NCBI GenBank assembly: GCA_951640165.1 | Contig: OX621266.1 | Location: 8,432,001 to 8,496,000 of the forward strand | Direction: 5' to 3' | Source of the DNA: Pseudoips prasinana | Lineage: Eukaryota; Arthropoda; Insecta; Lepidoptera; Nolidae | DNA length: 64,000 bases | Shown: positions 35,701-43,859 of the stretch, in pieces | Numbering within the stretch: position 1 is the stretch's first letter | Layout of the letters: each line of letters starts with the position of its first letter | Made by a program: the position numbers and the translations under genes | Notes under the pieces: model-generated | Database searches by the model: none | What the model saw: only the letters and a program-made list of their open reading frames with translations | Told to the model about the DNA's origin: nothing

Positions 35701-38700
35701 CGAAGTTGGTATCAGCGTTCCAGGGTAAGGTGAAGTACACGGGGTGTTCGTATGTTTCATTCTCTAAGTTGACAGTCCGGTTCGCGAAAAGACCTCTGGC
35801 ATAATTAGAATACACTGGAGTGGCATTGAAAAAGAAGATGGTAAACCAAAACACGCCATACAGGAAAACGCAGAAAAAGTGGCTGAATTTGTGCACTTCC
35901 ACATGAATCTGAAATAAGAATAATTGTAACATGCAATCAAATTTTAATGCATTTATAAATATAGCGAAAAACACTGAGATAAACCCCATCCAGTGGTACA
36001 ACAGCAGTATAGTAGTATTTCACTAAGAATATAAATTATCTTCTGCCCGCGGCCAACGTGTAAACAGGGAACTGCGAAACCAATTACTATTGGAGATGTC
36101 AAAAATCAACCGTCTTAGAAGAAGAATTACTCAAGTCCAACGCAAACACTGTCAGATTGCTGTTTTGCACGGCTGTTCATATAATATCGTCTATAGCTTT
36201 GATCGAGGTTCTGGCCATACTGTAATCTGGACGAAAACCTCATCTTAGATCGATAGAAACCGCGTCCAGATGATTGTGTCCAAATTCTTATAATCGGCAA
36301 TTGTTTCTTCTTGTACGTCACTAAGTTCCAGTTATAGGCTTAGAGGATTATATGATAAGGCAATACAGAAACGTGAGTGCCAGATTTAAGTGCAAAGTAC
36401 ACTCGGTACTTCTGAAGACTCAACTGTGAAAGGAAAACTGCATGCGCGTGTTCTACCTCTATATTTATAATAGCTTATGCTAATAGGAGAGTAAAAGTCT
36501 TACAATCTTTACCAACTTGAAACTGTTAACAGAAGATTAGGAGACCAAATTAGTATATTAATAAAGAACTAGTTACCACAATATTAATAATGAATAATTT
36601 TAAAGCTGTTGTATATAAGTAGGTAATAATAACAAGATTACAATGTATTATATAAGTAGATTATGTTATGTCAGTCTTACTATAACAATGGACCTGATTA
36701 TTTCTAATAACACATTCGTTCCCTACGGCATCATGTTATCCCATACTTACTTCCCTACATAGATAATAAGTAAGAAAAAGTAGATATGCCTATAAAGGAA
36801 CTACGTACCTTGCGGCTGATGTCCGACTTATCGATTTGATGGAATAAATGCATTTTATCGATAAAATGAGCAGCCACTGAGCGGTAGTTGTCTCCAAAGC
36901 ACACGAACTGGAACGCTCGACTCTGGAACGTTACATGTGCTCACAAAATCGCAACTATACAACATTCAATGATACTGTAATGATATTGCCCTCCTATAAA
37001 ACAAAACCTCTTTTGAGAATGGAAGCTAAAAGCTCTGTTCATTGTTACAAAATTGCTGGGCATAGGTTTTGAAGTTAGCATGTATTTAATAAAAAAAGCG
37101 GCCAAGTGCGAGTCGGACTCGCTCATGAAGGGTTCCGTAGAAGCAAATATTTGAGTTGATTGAATAAAAGGTAAATTGCGGTTTACGATTTATGACGTAT
37201 TAAAAAATCTACTTACTAGATCTCGTTTAAACCAATTTTCGGTGGAAGTTTGCATAGCCCATACAACATACATTATTTTTAGTTTTATCATTCTATTATT
37301 TTAGAAGTTATGGGTGGGGGGGGGTACTAATTTTACTACTTTGGAAGTGTCTCTCGTGCAAACTATTCAGTTTAGAAAAAAATGATATTAGAAACAGTGA
37401 ACGCAAATAAACATGGAAGCATTACTTCAAGGAAACTAAGCTCAAATCTTGACCCAATATCCCAATCAAACTGACACAACGGAATACCGTCTCTGATTGG
37501 CCAAAAATATTGCCGCTTAGGTTCACCTTTTAAAAGTAGACATTATGACGTGAAGTTTGGGTCTAAATTGCCATGTTCATGTCATTCGCCGAGGGATGTT
37601 TTATGCTATAAAGTGCAACGAAAATAATTCACCGTGGCATTGATGTTATTAAAATAATATACAATTATGATAATATATACAGTTTCTTGAACTTTACGGC
37701 AAGAGCTTTTCTTAGGTATTTGGCGAGTAATGGGTTTGTTTGCTATGATAATAAGGTAAATAAAACAAATTTGTGGTCAATTATTTATTATAATTATTAT
37801 TTACAATTTCCGTATACGTAACACTAGTAGTGTTACGTATACGGTAACGTGCTACATACGTTGTAGTAGTAGGTAGTGACCTTTTAGGATTCCGTACGGA
37901 CGGAACCCTTATAGTATCACTTTGTTATCCGTCCGTCCCTCTGTCTATCAATACCCTTGATCTTGAAAACGCGTGGAGCACTCGACTTGAAATTATAGGT
38001 GATCTAGTATACAGGGTTACAGGTTAAGTCGACCTAGATCCTTTAAGAGGTGATAGTTTCCATAATTCCCGACTGATTTGTCTATGAAACACCGTACCCC
38101 AAACTTAACCGTTTTCAAGATATTGGACTTTGAAGCTTTTTTGAAAAAAAAAACGGTTTTACATCTATTGGCCTATATTTTTTTGGGTTTTTTGCCTCTA
38201 ATTTATTTGTGTTTCCGATTTTGTGTAGTAGATAAGTTGCTTTATTATTCTCAACACTAAAATAGCAGTTCACTGAACTGACTGGGTCGTAGTAGACGAT
38301 TGATAGTTATATTAAATTGAAATAAATTCGTAAAAAATAATTTTTCTTTCTGTAATAATAAAAAAAAAGTCTATGACAGTTATGCTGCAGATGTGCTTAC
38401 GTGTAACGAAAATAATTCACCGTGGCATTGATGTTATTAAAATAATATACAATTATGATAATATATACAGTTTCTTGAACTTTACGGCAAGAGCTTTTCT
38501 TAGGTATTTGGCGAGTAATGGGTTTGTTTGCTATGATAATAAGGTAAATAAAACAAATTTGTGGTCAATTATTTATTATAATTATTATTTACAATTTCCG
38601 TATACGTAACACTAGTAGTGTTACGTATACGGTAACGTGCTACATACGTTGTAGTAGTAGGTAGTGACCTTTTAGGATTCCGTACGGACGGAACCCTTAT

Positions 38701-41700
38701 AGTATCACTTTGTTATCCGTCCGTCCCTCTGTCTATCAATACCCTTGATCTTGAAAACGCGTGGAGCACTCGACTTGAAATTATAGGTGATCTAGTATAT
38801 ATATACAGGGTTACTGGTTAAACACCAACAACCTCGCAGCACTAGGAAGTTAACACCATAAGCAACTACTAACTCTACGCGCATCGCAAAGATTACGTAA
38901 CCCGCCTGGTTACGTTATCTTTGCGATACCCGTAGAGTTATAAACATTCAAGTGTGAAATTAAATTAATATTGACTTTTTACAAAAAAAATATATAGATA
39001 TAGATAAAAATACAAATTATCAAAATTTGTAAAATAAATGTTATTGCTTATGGTTTTAGCTATTAACCATAGCTAAAACCATAACTGCGAGGTTGTTGGT
39101 GTTTTACAAGTTACCCAGTATATATATAAATAAAATTGCCTGTTTATAATGCATTAAACGAATAATTGTACCGTACGTATCGTAGCGTTTGTTTTAGCTT
39201 CCTGTATCCCTTTTTTGAAACAGAAAAATCGTCATTGCTGAAATGAACCGAACATACCCTTGTCGTTTTATTTGGGCTCCATTCAATTGCATTCCTTTCA
39301 AAAGGAACGGCTTTCTTCTATAGTTCTCTTCACTTTAGATCTAGTAGAAATCTGAAGAAACCAAGTAATTTTAATACCACCATTACCATTCTTTTGAACA
39401 AACTCTAAAGATGCTGAGTATTTTATCTAAGATTGTTATAAAATGAATAATTATAATAAATAAAAATATTTATCATAATTTTTGTGTCGAGAAATAAATT
39501 GTTTCGTTTGCATAACAACATCACCATATATTTTGTGTGAATTAGATTGACTTCATATTAAATAAATTAAAATATATAGTGATGTACTTACCCGTAATAA
39601 CTAATTTCAACACTCTTGTTATGCAAATGAGATTTGCATTTTTGTAAATTAAACACGCTGAAACCAATAACTGACAGACGACCGCCATTGATGCCTGTAG
39701 TGCGCAAACTCCGCGTCACAATTTTTAAGCCCGTGGCACAATCTGCGTTGGGTCATTTTGGCGAGCTAGGAATGCTTCCATGTTTATTTGCGTTCACTGA
39801 TTAGAAACCTCAATGTATTTTTTAAGACCTATCCATAGTTACCATAGTTACATGTATGAGTTCGATGACAAACATTTTTTTGAGTTTCAGTTCTACATAT
39901 TAAATTTTTTGTGTGAAAATCTTAATGCGGTTTACATATTAATACTTAGATGTATTATGTAAACCGCATTAAAATTTTTCACACAAAAATATAAAATAGT
40001 CAATAAATTTTGGAGGCTCCCCATACTTATCAGTGACTATCATGGCTGTATTTAATATTCAAAAAATTAGACCTCTCTATGTATCATAATATTCAAAAAA
40101 GAAAATCTTTCATAACGAAAATCATAAAAGTAAATATAAAAATATCAAGCTTGTTACAGTGTTAACGTCGCACCAACACGACAATATTACTTTAAAATTA
40201 GGCTTCAAAATCTTTCTGACCACACAGTTTGTGCGGCGAACAATAATACTTGGTTTTTGCGAATACTCTCAAACAATTTATGGACTTGATTTGAATTAAA
40301 ATGTTTATATGGCATAAATATTTCTTAATTTAACTCGTCTCTTATTAGGGTTCCGTAACCAAAGCGTAAAACGGGATTATGATATATACCTATAAGATGA
40401 TGATGTAATATAATATAACATGATATTACTAAGACTTACTGACTGATATTCGAAGCCTAGAGCACTATTATTATACCTACATATTATGTACCTACAGGTT
40501 GTTGACAGTGAACTTAAAAATGACACCACAGGTTCTTGTAAGCAACGCTGTATGTGCTATATTGTATGATCTATGTACAGTTACACAGTACATTTACTAA
40601 CTATAATTGCGAAGGTTTATATTACTTTTGTACAGAGTGGTTTGTTCCCGGTTAGTAGAATGCCAGAATAGACAGCCTTATTATGGCTATTCCATCGACC
40701 ACGAGCCGAAATGAGAATAACGAGACGAAGGGAAATACATACATCGGCTGACCGTGATTGTGTCTTCGCCACATACCTTTATTCATTTCTTTTCTTATTC
40801 AGTAGAATGTTAAATTTAATATAAAAAATAATTTCCAAAATATATATTATATTATACCATCCAAATAGGTGGGTCCAACTTCGAGAAGAAGGTCTATCGT
40901 AGAACCAAAGTAATCAACATAGCCGTAAGAATTGCCGACCTGAAGTGGCAGTGGGCAGGGCACATAGCTCGTAGAGCCGACGGCCGCTGGGGCAGAAAGG
41001 TTCTCAAGTGGCGACCACGAACCGGAAGACGCAGCGTGGGCAGGCCCCCTACAAGATGGACCGATGATCTTGTGCGGGTCGCTGGAAATCGCTGGATGCG
41101 GATCGCGCAAGACCGGCAATTGTGGAGATCTTTGGGGGAGGCCTTTGTCCAGCAGTGGACGTCTTTCGGCTTATATGATGATGATATTATATAAATAAAT
41201 AAATAAAAATAAAATAGAGGATAAGCACATATCAAATTAATGAACACAATTTTATTGACTTTATATATTATAAACTAGACATTATATGTGCTTTTAAATA
41301 TCATTGATATAATTTAACTTCAACCATTAACCTCTCTTAAAATGAATTAAACACTAGTATATATAAAAGTATATCTCACCACACAGAGGAGGTTACAGAA
41401 CATCACGACAAACATATGTCCCGCTTTCATAAAATCTAAAGTAGGCCAATGGATTTCCAAGTACCGCAGTCCCAGAGTCAGGTAGGTGAGCGATAATATG
41501 GTCATAAAATAACCGAGTGGTCGACCTTCGAAGAAAAAGGTCCTTTCCTTCAGTTTTCGGCCTGGCCACCCGCTGATAATCCTGAGCGAAAACCGCAACA
41601 ACTTCATGTATCTGTAGTCCAACGGGCTATTTATTCCCCTACAACGGAAACGGAATAATCTAAACACACGGCACTGTGGCAACCAGGTTAAGAAAAGAAA

Positions 41701-41730
41701 GGGCCGACTCAATAACTCAATATATTTCAT
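23569..41730 (-). CDS. Odorant receptor gene (insect 7tm_6 family), seven exons seen
   Basis: Minus-strand exons are 41730-41380, 36922-36809, 35908-35670, 30351-30100, 27566-27464, 25953-25858 and 23724-23569, about 437 residues in total. All junction phases agree, which argues for a real gene. The C-terminal exon carries the conserved odorant-receptor block YGLPWEHMD, VAFFLAHVQEPVHVKAGAM, VGVTTMAT. Odorant receptors form ligand-gated cation channels with Orco in antennal neuron dendrites. The usual last exon (about 15 residues, a KTS-type motif) was not found left of 23569. Introns carry LINE, SINE, hAT and MITE insertions and reach about 5 kb. The ligand and orthologue cannot be inferred. 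Confidence 0.88.
24427..24561. mobile_element. Mariner-type MITE
   Basis: The 135-bp element has inverted repeats of about 33 bp (CAGACGCCAGCACATCAAGC and onward, one mismatch). TA flanks it at 24425-24426 and 24562-24563. It lies between odorant-receptor exons 6 and 7. Confidence 0.85.
24690..24955 (-). mobile_element. RTE LINE C-terminal fragment
   Basis: Minus-strand translation gives LKWQWAGHIARRADGRWGRK, VLEWRPRTGRRSVGRPPTRW and VQQWTSFG, the standard end of insect RTE ORF2. A (TCA)n-type 3' tail sits at 24680-24700. A second copy in the opposite orientation is at 40860-41185. Confidence 0.9.
25125..25325 (+). mobile_element. Decayed LINE C-terminal fragment
   Basis: Plus-strand reading gives GRARPRRTLSDXIGDIVKKG then CLCLPICKTGVSRC, matching the pattern of a lepidopteran non-LTR ORF2 tail (GKPRRTF-x-DQIGD-x-LKKG). 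It has in-frame stops. Confidence 0.6.
25858..25953 (-). CDS. Odorant receptor exon 6
   Basis: The exon encodes TPEALMRYGPMTVILIQQLM then QVSIIFENIGTM. The acceptor is GATTGCAG and the donor GTAAATAT, in phase 0 at both ends. Sequence resemblance is weaker here, but position and phase fit helix 6. Confidence 0.65.
26100..26981 (+). pseudogene. LINE reverse-transcriptase fragment with catalytic YADD
   Basis: The open frame runs from NCKIFVYADDTALVISAKTW (RT catalytic motif) through FVKYLGVYIDNTLGWRKHID and LRRVVDGTLLKTIYYALVQS to the C-terminus. It is a 5'-truncated Jockey-type ORF2 sitting in the odorant-receptor intron between exons 5 and 6, in the opposite orientation to the receptor. Confidence 0.9.
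26982..27440 (+). mobile_element. 3' region of the preceding LINE
   Basis: Non-coding with a CA-rich stretch at 27055-27130, ending in TAATAAATTATTATTATTAT at about 27420-27440. It ends about 24 bases from the odorant-receptor exon 5 donor. Confidence 0.6.
27464..27566 (-). CDS. Odorant receptor exon 5
   Basis: The exon encodes FTGKISDAFGGNLVAYYLFH then QVSGCLLLLEVSQM (helix 5 area). The first base completes the Gly codon of exon 4. The acceptor is GGTTGCAG and the donor GTAAGTACT. Confidence 0.82.
27648..28012 (+). repeat. Two dispersed lepidopteran repeat ends
   Basis: 27648-27752 (TACTAGCTATGCCCTGCGGT to TTTATAATATTAGTAGG) and 27905-28012 (CACTCAGTAGTTTTTACGTG to CGCGTTTATAATATT) are both members of the repeat at 1655-1925. 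Confidence 0.6.
28165..28562. repeat. Inverted-repeat segment with inner hairpin
   Basis: TTTTTATTCACGTAGACTTT at 28171 is mirrored by AAAGTCTACGTGAATAAAAA ending at about 28560. An inner hairpin pairs 28200-28226 with 28240-28266 (CTTATAACTATATTACTAAA and its complement). An A-run follows. This may be two LINE tails head to head. Confidence 0.65.
28872..29056 (+). mobile_element. tRNA-derived SINE, copy 3
   Basis: Head with GCTAAGACAGTCCCCTCGCC, B box GGGTTCGAGTCCCGC, ACAACTATTTGTGT, GGATGTAATTTGTGTCTGTC and ACACAGGGATTA near the end. Confidence 0.8.
29648..29869. mobile_element. PIF/Harbinger-type MITE, copy 1
   Basis: The terminal inverted repeat is GGCCAGCGCAGACCGAGAGG (with the complement at the other end), with internal IRs and TAA at 29645-29647 and 29870-29872. 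It is about 85% alike to the 49846-50084 element. Confidence 0.85.
30100..30351 (-). CDS. Odorant receptor exon 4
   Basis: The exon encodes LGTFLCGSSILMFDILLSLM, then FNLWGHFKILLYKLDNF, and ends LKDCIDFHKLIIG. The block H-F-x-x-L-x-x-x-L followed by C-x-x-x-H-x-x-I is standard odorant-receptor sequence before helix 5. The acceptor is TTTTTCCAG and the donor GTAAGTTA. Confidence 0.85.
31183..31484. repeat. 61-bp satellite, five copies, interrupted by a transposon
   Basis: Units start at 31183, 31244, 31305, 31366 and 31427. Units 1, 3 and 5 read ACATTGTGAC, and units 2 and 4 read ACATAGTGAC, so the array is a 122-bp dimer repeat. The last unit ends at GTCGCCGT, the target duplication of the hAT that follows, and the lost TCACTTT continues at 35441. 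Confidence 0.93.
31588..34432 (+). mobile_element. Inner hAT element
   Basis: Ends are approximate: CAGTGCTGCCA on the left, TGGCAGCACT on the right. Subterminal TTTAGCGCTTT-like words occur at least four times on the left (31597-31700) and three times on the right (34310-34375), a likely transposase-binding array. I could not find an 8-bp duplication. A GCGGGATTAT / ATAATCCCGC pair lies just outside the ends. Confidence 0.8.
32007..34066 (+). pseudogene. hAT transposase, nearly full length with about two frameshifts
   Basis: The ATG at 32007 (MDVPLSKK) runs into an A-homopolymer where the frame changes to give YKVEWEKSPNFKQWLKSV and a BED-type zinc finger (CLYCRKDFLAKLSDIQRHCD then VHH). 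A second shift at about 32250 leads into a 605-residue open frame: LIIDESTDVS (first Asp), GIGTDNASVMTG (second Asp), CVCHSIQLA, ARDTRWLSI (RW), and HSNADIERVFSLMNVVKNKL (dimerisation domain with the catalytic Glu). Apart from the two shifts the protein looks well preserved, so the element was active recently. Confidence 0.92.
34517..34553. repeat. Near-perfect 37-bp palindrome
   Basis: Arms of 18 bp (CCAACTCAACTCACCACA and its complement) flank a single T. It lies in the outer hAT 5' region, upstream of the truncated gene. Confidence 0.93.
34858..35340 (+). pseudogene. Outer hAT transposase N-terminal remnant
   Basis: It begins MTSKRKRSDIRGHFKEIEPK (start of a BED finger), then jumps to NTSNLSRHMTRKHPTIPI in another frame; the CxxC half of the finger is deleted. 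Further on it reads QQNITDFIIRKRPISVQRSQ and LVKWISKGQHSLRVVDEPLL. Stops occur at about 35202 and 35341. The catalytic domain is missing. Confidence 0.85.
35269..35350. repeat. Hairpin inside the outer hAT remnant
   Basis: CCACAGTTCATTTCGCTC (35269-35286) and its exact complement (35333-35350) are separated by 46 bp. It marks an internal-deletion junction or a small inverted duplication. Confidence 0.85.
35505..35630 (+). repeat. LINE-tail-like dispersed repeat
   Basis: GGTGTCCATGGGCGACGGTG, ATCACTTACCATCAGGTGAC and GCCGGACTATTATATA match a motif series common in lepidopteran non-LTR 3' ends. It sits just 40 bp from odorant-receptor exon 3. Confidence 0.5.
35670..35908 (-). CDS. Odorant receptor exon 3
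   Basis: The exon encodes IHVEVHKFSHFFCVFLYGVF, a membrane helix, then an extracellular loop with two N-glycosylation sequons (NRT, NET) and HPVYFTLPWNAD. The acceptor is TTATTTCAG and the donor GTAAGTAA. It ends two bases into an Ala codon. Confidence 0.82.
36003..36808. other. Intron DNA without recognised elements
   Basis: Between odorant-receptor exons 3 and 2. I see nothing supported beyond AT-rich sequence; a frame at 36127-36321 has no domain. Confidence 0.35.
36809..36922 (-). CDS. Odorant receptor exon 2
   Basis: The exon encodes SRAFQFVCFGDNYRSVAAHF then IDKMHLFHQIDKSDISRK (38 residues). The acceptor is ACGTTCCAG, the donor GTACGTAG, and both ends are in phase 0. The motif resembles the intracellular loop between helices 2 and 3 in lepidopteran receptors. 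Confidence 0.75.
37086..37394 (+). repeat. Dispersed lepidopteran repeat, 5' half
   Basis: AAGCGGCCAAGTGCGAGTCG, then GGACTCGCTCATGAAGGGTT, TACTTACTAGATCTCG, TTTTCGGTGGAAGTTTGCAT, GGAAGTGTCTCTCGTGCAAA and TTCAGTTTAG. This repeat is interrupted at ATTAGAAA by the element at 37395-39799 and resumes at 39808. Confidence 0.75.
37619..38815. repeat. Direct duplication, about 400 bp, 788-bp offset
   Basis: 37619-38020 and 38407-38808 are almost identical. Each contains a 35-bp perfect palindrome with one central G (37810-37844 and 38598-38632; arm CCGTATACGTAACACTA) and a short open frame including NFTARAFLRYLASNGFVCYD. I do not recognise the peptide. The right part (TATCCGTCCGTCCCTCTGTC) resembles a common lepidopteran repeat. 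Confidence 0.9.
38817..39119. mobile_element. Nested fold-back MITE with TA flanks
   Basis: The left end is CAGGGTTACTGGTTAAACAC then CAACAACCTCGCAG; the right end is its imperfect complement (CTGCGAGGTTGTTGGTGTTT...GTTACCCAG). Inside are two further hairpins (38871-38941 and 39049-39085, arm ATGGTTTTAGCTAT). Both sides are TATATA, consistent with TA insertion. Confidence 0.7.
39808..40050 (+). repeat. Dispersed lepidopteran repeat, 3' half
   Basis: It continues the repeat at 37086 (CCTCAATGTATTTTTTAAGA, TTTTTTGAGTTTCAGTTCTA, GTGTGAAAATCTTAATGCGG) and then folds back: 39904-39940 pairs with 39956-39990. A GGAGGCTCCCCATACTTATC phrase follows. Confidence 0.65.
40051..40858. other. Intron DNA with minor repeat traces
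   Basis: Odorant-receptor intron 1. A TTAGGGTTCCGTAACCAAAG phrase at 40347 is the end of a common lepidopteran repeat. Nothing else is supported. Confidence 0.35.
40860..41185 (+). mobile_element. RTE LINE C-terminal fragment, plus copy
   Basis: The plus strand encodes LKWQWAGHIARRADGRWGRK and the following GRRSVGRPPTRWTDDLV block, then frame-disrupted DRQLWRSLGEAFVQQWTSFG and an ATGATGAT tail. 5'-truncated. It ends about 195 bp from odorant-receptor exon 1. Confidence 0.9.
41380..41730 (-). CDS. Odorant receptor exon 1 (start)
   Basis: The exon encodes 117 residues from MKYIELLSRPFLFLTWLPQC to VVMFCNLLCV, spanning the cytosolic N-terminus and the first two membrane helices. The donor is GTGAGATA. 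A stop precedes the ATG in frame upstream (TAAGTTAAGGG region). Confidence 0.8.
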
Positions 41731-41892
41731 TAGTAGAGCCCTTAACTTAAAAAAAAATAGTAGACTTAAAATTTACAACTATGACTAATAACTTCCTTTG
41801 AATACCTAGAATCCTCAATGGAATTTATTGAGTTAACAACCTTTTTACGACCGATTTCTTTTTTGTTTAAACGCAACGCCTGCCTTAGGGAA

Positions 41893-42092
41893 TTTAATCA
41901 CTGTGTCGCGGGGTACTTTACAAACATATAATATAATAGACATAATATAACAATAATAGACGGACACAAATTACATCTAGACTCAGAACAACTAGTTATG
42001 TGTCACACAAATAGTTGTCCGGCGTGGGACTCGAAACCACGACACGAAGCGGCGAGGCGACTGGCTAAGCCACTGCGCCACACGTGCAGTCC
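41893..42092 (-). mobile_element. tRNA-derived SINE, copy 4
   Basis: On the minus strand: GGACTGCACGTGTGGCGCAG, TCGCCTCGCCGCTTCGTGTC, GGTTTCGAGTCCCACGCC, ACAACTATTTGTGT. It has a small internal TAATATAATA expansion and lies upstream of the odorant-receptor start codon. Confidence 0.8.
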
Positions 42093-42469
42093 AAGTCATC
42101 TAAAAACTAGACTAAATCTAGTTGCATTGTTGTTTTGCCTGATTTTACCCATGTTGGGAAAAATCTGACTTTGTGGTGTATCTACCCTTCATATTATTTA
42201 AAAGTTTTCTGACTAGAAGAAGAGGTATGTATCAGCGTTCAAATCAATCATTGGCTAAGTAAAAATGTAGATATACATATACAGGGCTATTTATAAAAAA
42301 TCGTTGACGGATATTTATTTTTGAATAGAGGCGTATGTTTAAAAGTGGAATCAGCGTTTTTACGATAATTAAATAATTGCCAATTTAAATAATATTTACA
42401 AATTAGGAATTATTTGATACACACACAAATTTGAAAAGCCCATGCTCAGCCAAAGGTGACGTCTTTAAC

Positions 42470-42565
42470 ATGAATGGGATATTGCATGACAAGCAGTTTG
42501 GGTTTACAAGGGGCCGTTCTACTCAGGATGCGGGGTGTACACTAAATGTATCCGTTTTTAATAAT
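42470..42565 (+). pseudogene. Tiny non-LTR RT remnant
   Basis: NGILHDKQFGFTRGRSTQDA followed by GCTLN matches the RT motif QFGF-x-x-GRST-x-DAG. Nothing else of the element is recognised nearby. Confidence 0.55.
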
Positions 42566-43124
42566 GAAAAATCACTGTTAAATAGGTAAAAACAATGACT
42601 GGCCTTCGACAAACAGTAACCGGCTGACGACGGTCTCAACCAGTCGCAAAGCATGCAAGTCGCGATCGCGCGTGCCGTGCGTTGTATCCGTAACGCTCAT
42701 TGCGTCTTGCTTACTCATTCCCACTACACGCATTTAATTATGTATTTATCCGAACCCTAATTATGAAAACGAATAAATATGTTGGATTCAATATTTGTCA
42801 CAAAACAAACTACACGGAAAAAAGCGTGTAAAAAACCGGTTAGGGGGGGGTTTGTGACAAAATTTCTTCATACTAATAGGGCCGCGCCATGAAAAATGTT
42901 GAAAAACACTGATTAAGATAATAATTTATAAGCCTTCCTTGCGTCGGCGCCTGGATGGCGTACCTATTGCAGCAAGCGCATCAAGCGGAAAATTGTGTAT
43001 ATGTATGAGGCTTAGCCTACTTACCTGCTGTTAATTCATTAAACCTGTACCTATTGATTGACACACATCGTTTAATATTCGTGAACAAAAATTCTACCCT
43101 GAACATCTTGGAGTCTCGCACAAA

Positions 43125-43355
43125 CAAAAAAGCGTTGATGTTACTTTTATTATGGTGCAAGATTTTAACCAATACACTTGTTTAATTTTGATATATTATT
43201 TGACACCCTCCAAAAATAGAACATATAATAATATAAAACACGCATAGTATTAGTTATACGTTCTATTTTTGGAGGTTGTCAAATAATATATCAAAATTAA
43301 ACAAGTTATTCTTTAAACTTGAACCATAATAAAAGTAAAATCATCGCTTTTAATT
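43125..43355. mobile_element. Fold-back element, about 230 bp
   Basis: Long arms: left includes TTACTTTTATTATGGTGCAA and TTGATATATTATTTGACACC then CTCCAAAAATAGAAC; right is the complement ending CCATAATAAAAGTAAAATCA. The loop is about 50 bp. No target duplication is clear. Confidence 0.75.
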
Positions 43356-43859
43356 ATACGACGAGCTTATGTATTACATTACATGGCAAAATTAAATCGT
43401 TTTATAAACCTAAACATTCAAAATAAGTGAATATCATTACTATCTATCAGTCTCAAAATATTATGACTAGTTCATTGATTCCATTGTTGAGCAATAGGAA
43501 TATATATAATAATATGTAGGATCCGGGGCGGCCAAGAACGGTATGTCAGGGTTTGGAGTTCCCATGTTGCTGGGATTAAGCCACAATTAACAAACAAGGT
43601 CGATTAATTTACACACTAATTACAATAAAAATAAAGAAAGTATAATGGAGACGAACAGAATCTTAATTCTACGTTCGTATAGTGGCAATACAACCACCCT
43701 AATAGCGTATTGTCTAGGCAATATAGCTATAGCATAGGGTATCGCGTCAGCAATTCCGCGTATGCAATATACAGTGCAAGACTGTACCAAGTAGACCAAC
43801 AGTTATGTTGGGAGCTGAGCTCTTTATCGAGTCTAATCCGAAGATAGACTGCCGGTACA

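Larger units (their letters stand above)
37395..39799. mobile_element. Non-autonomous hAT-like element with internal duplication
   Basis: The terminal inverted repeat CAGTGAACGCAAATAAACAT then GGAAGCATT (about 29 bp) is at both ends. The 8-bp duplication ATTAGAAA lies at 37387-37394 and 39800-39807. No transposase gene is present. It carries two copies of a segment of about 400 bp (from 37619 and from 38407, 788 bp apart) and a nested MITE. Confidence 0.9.
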
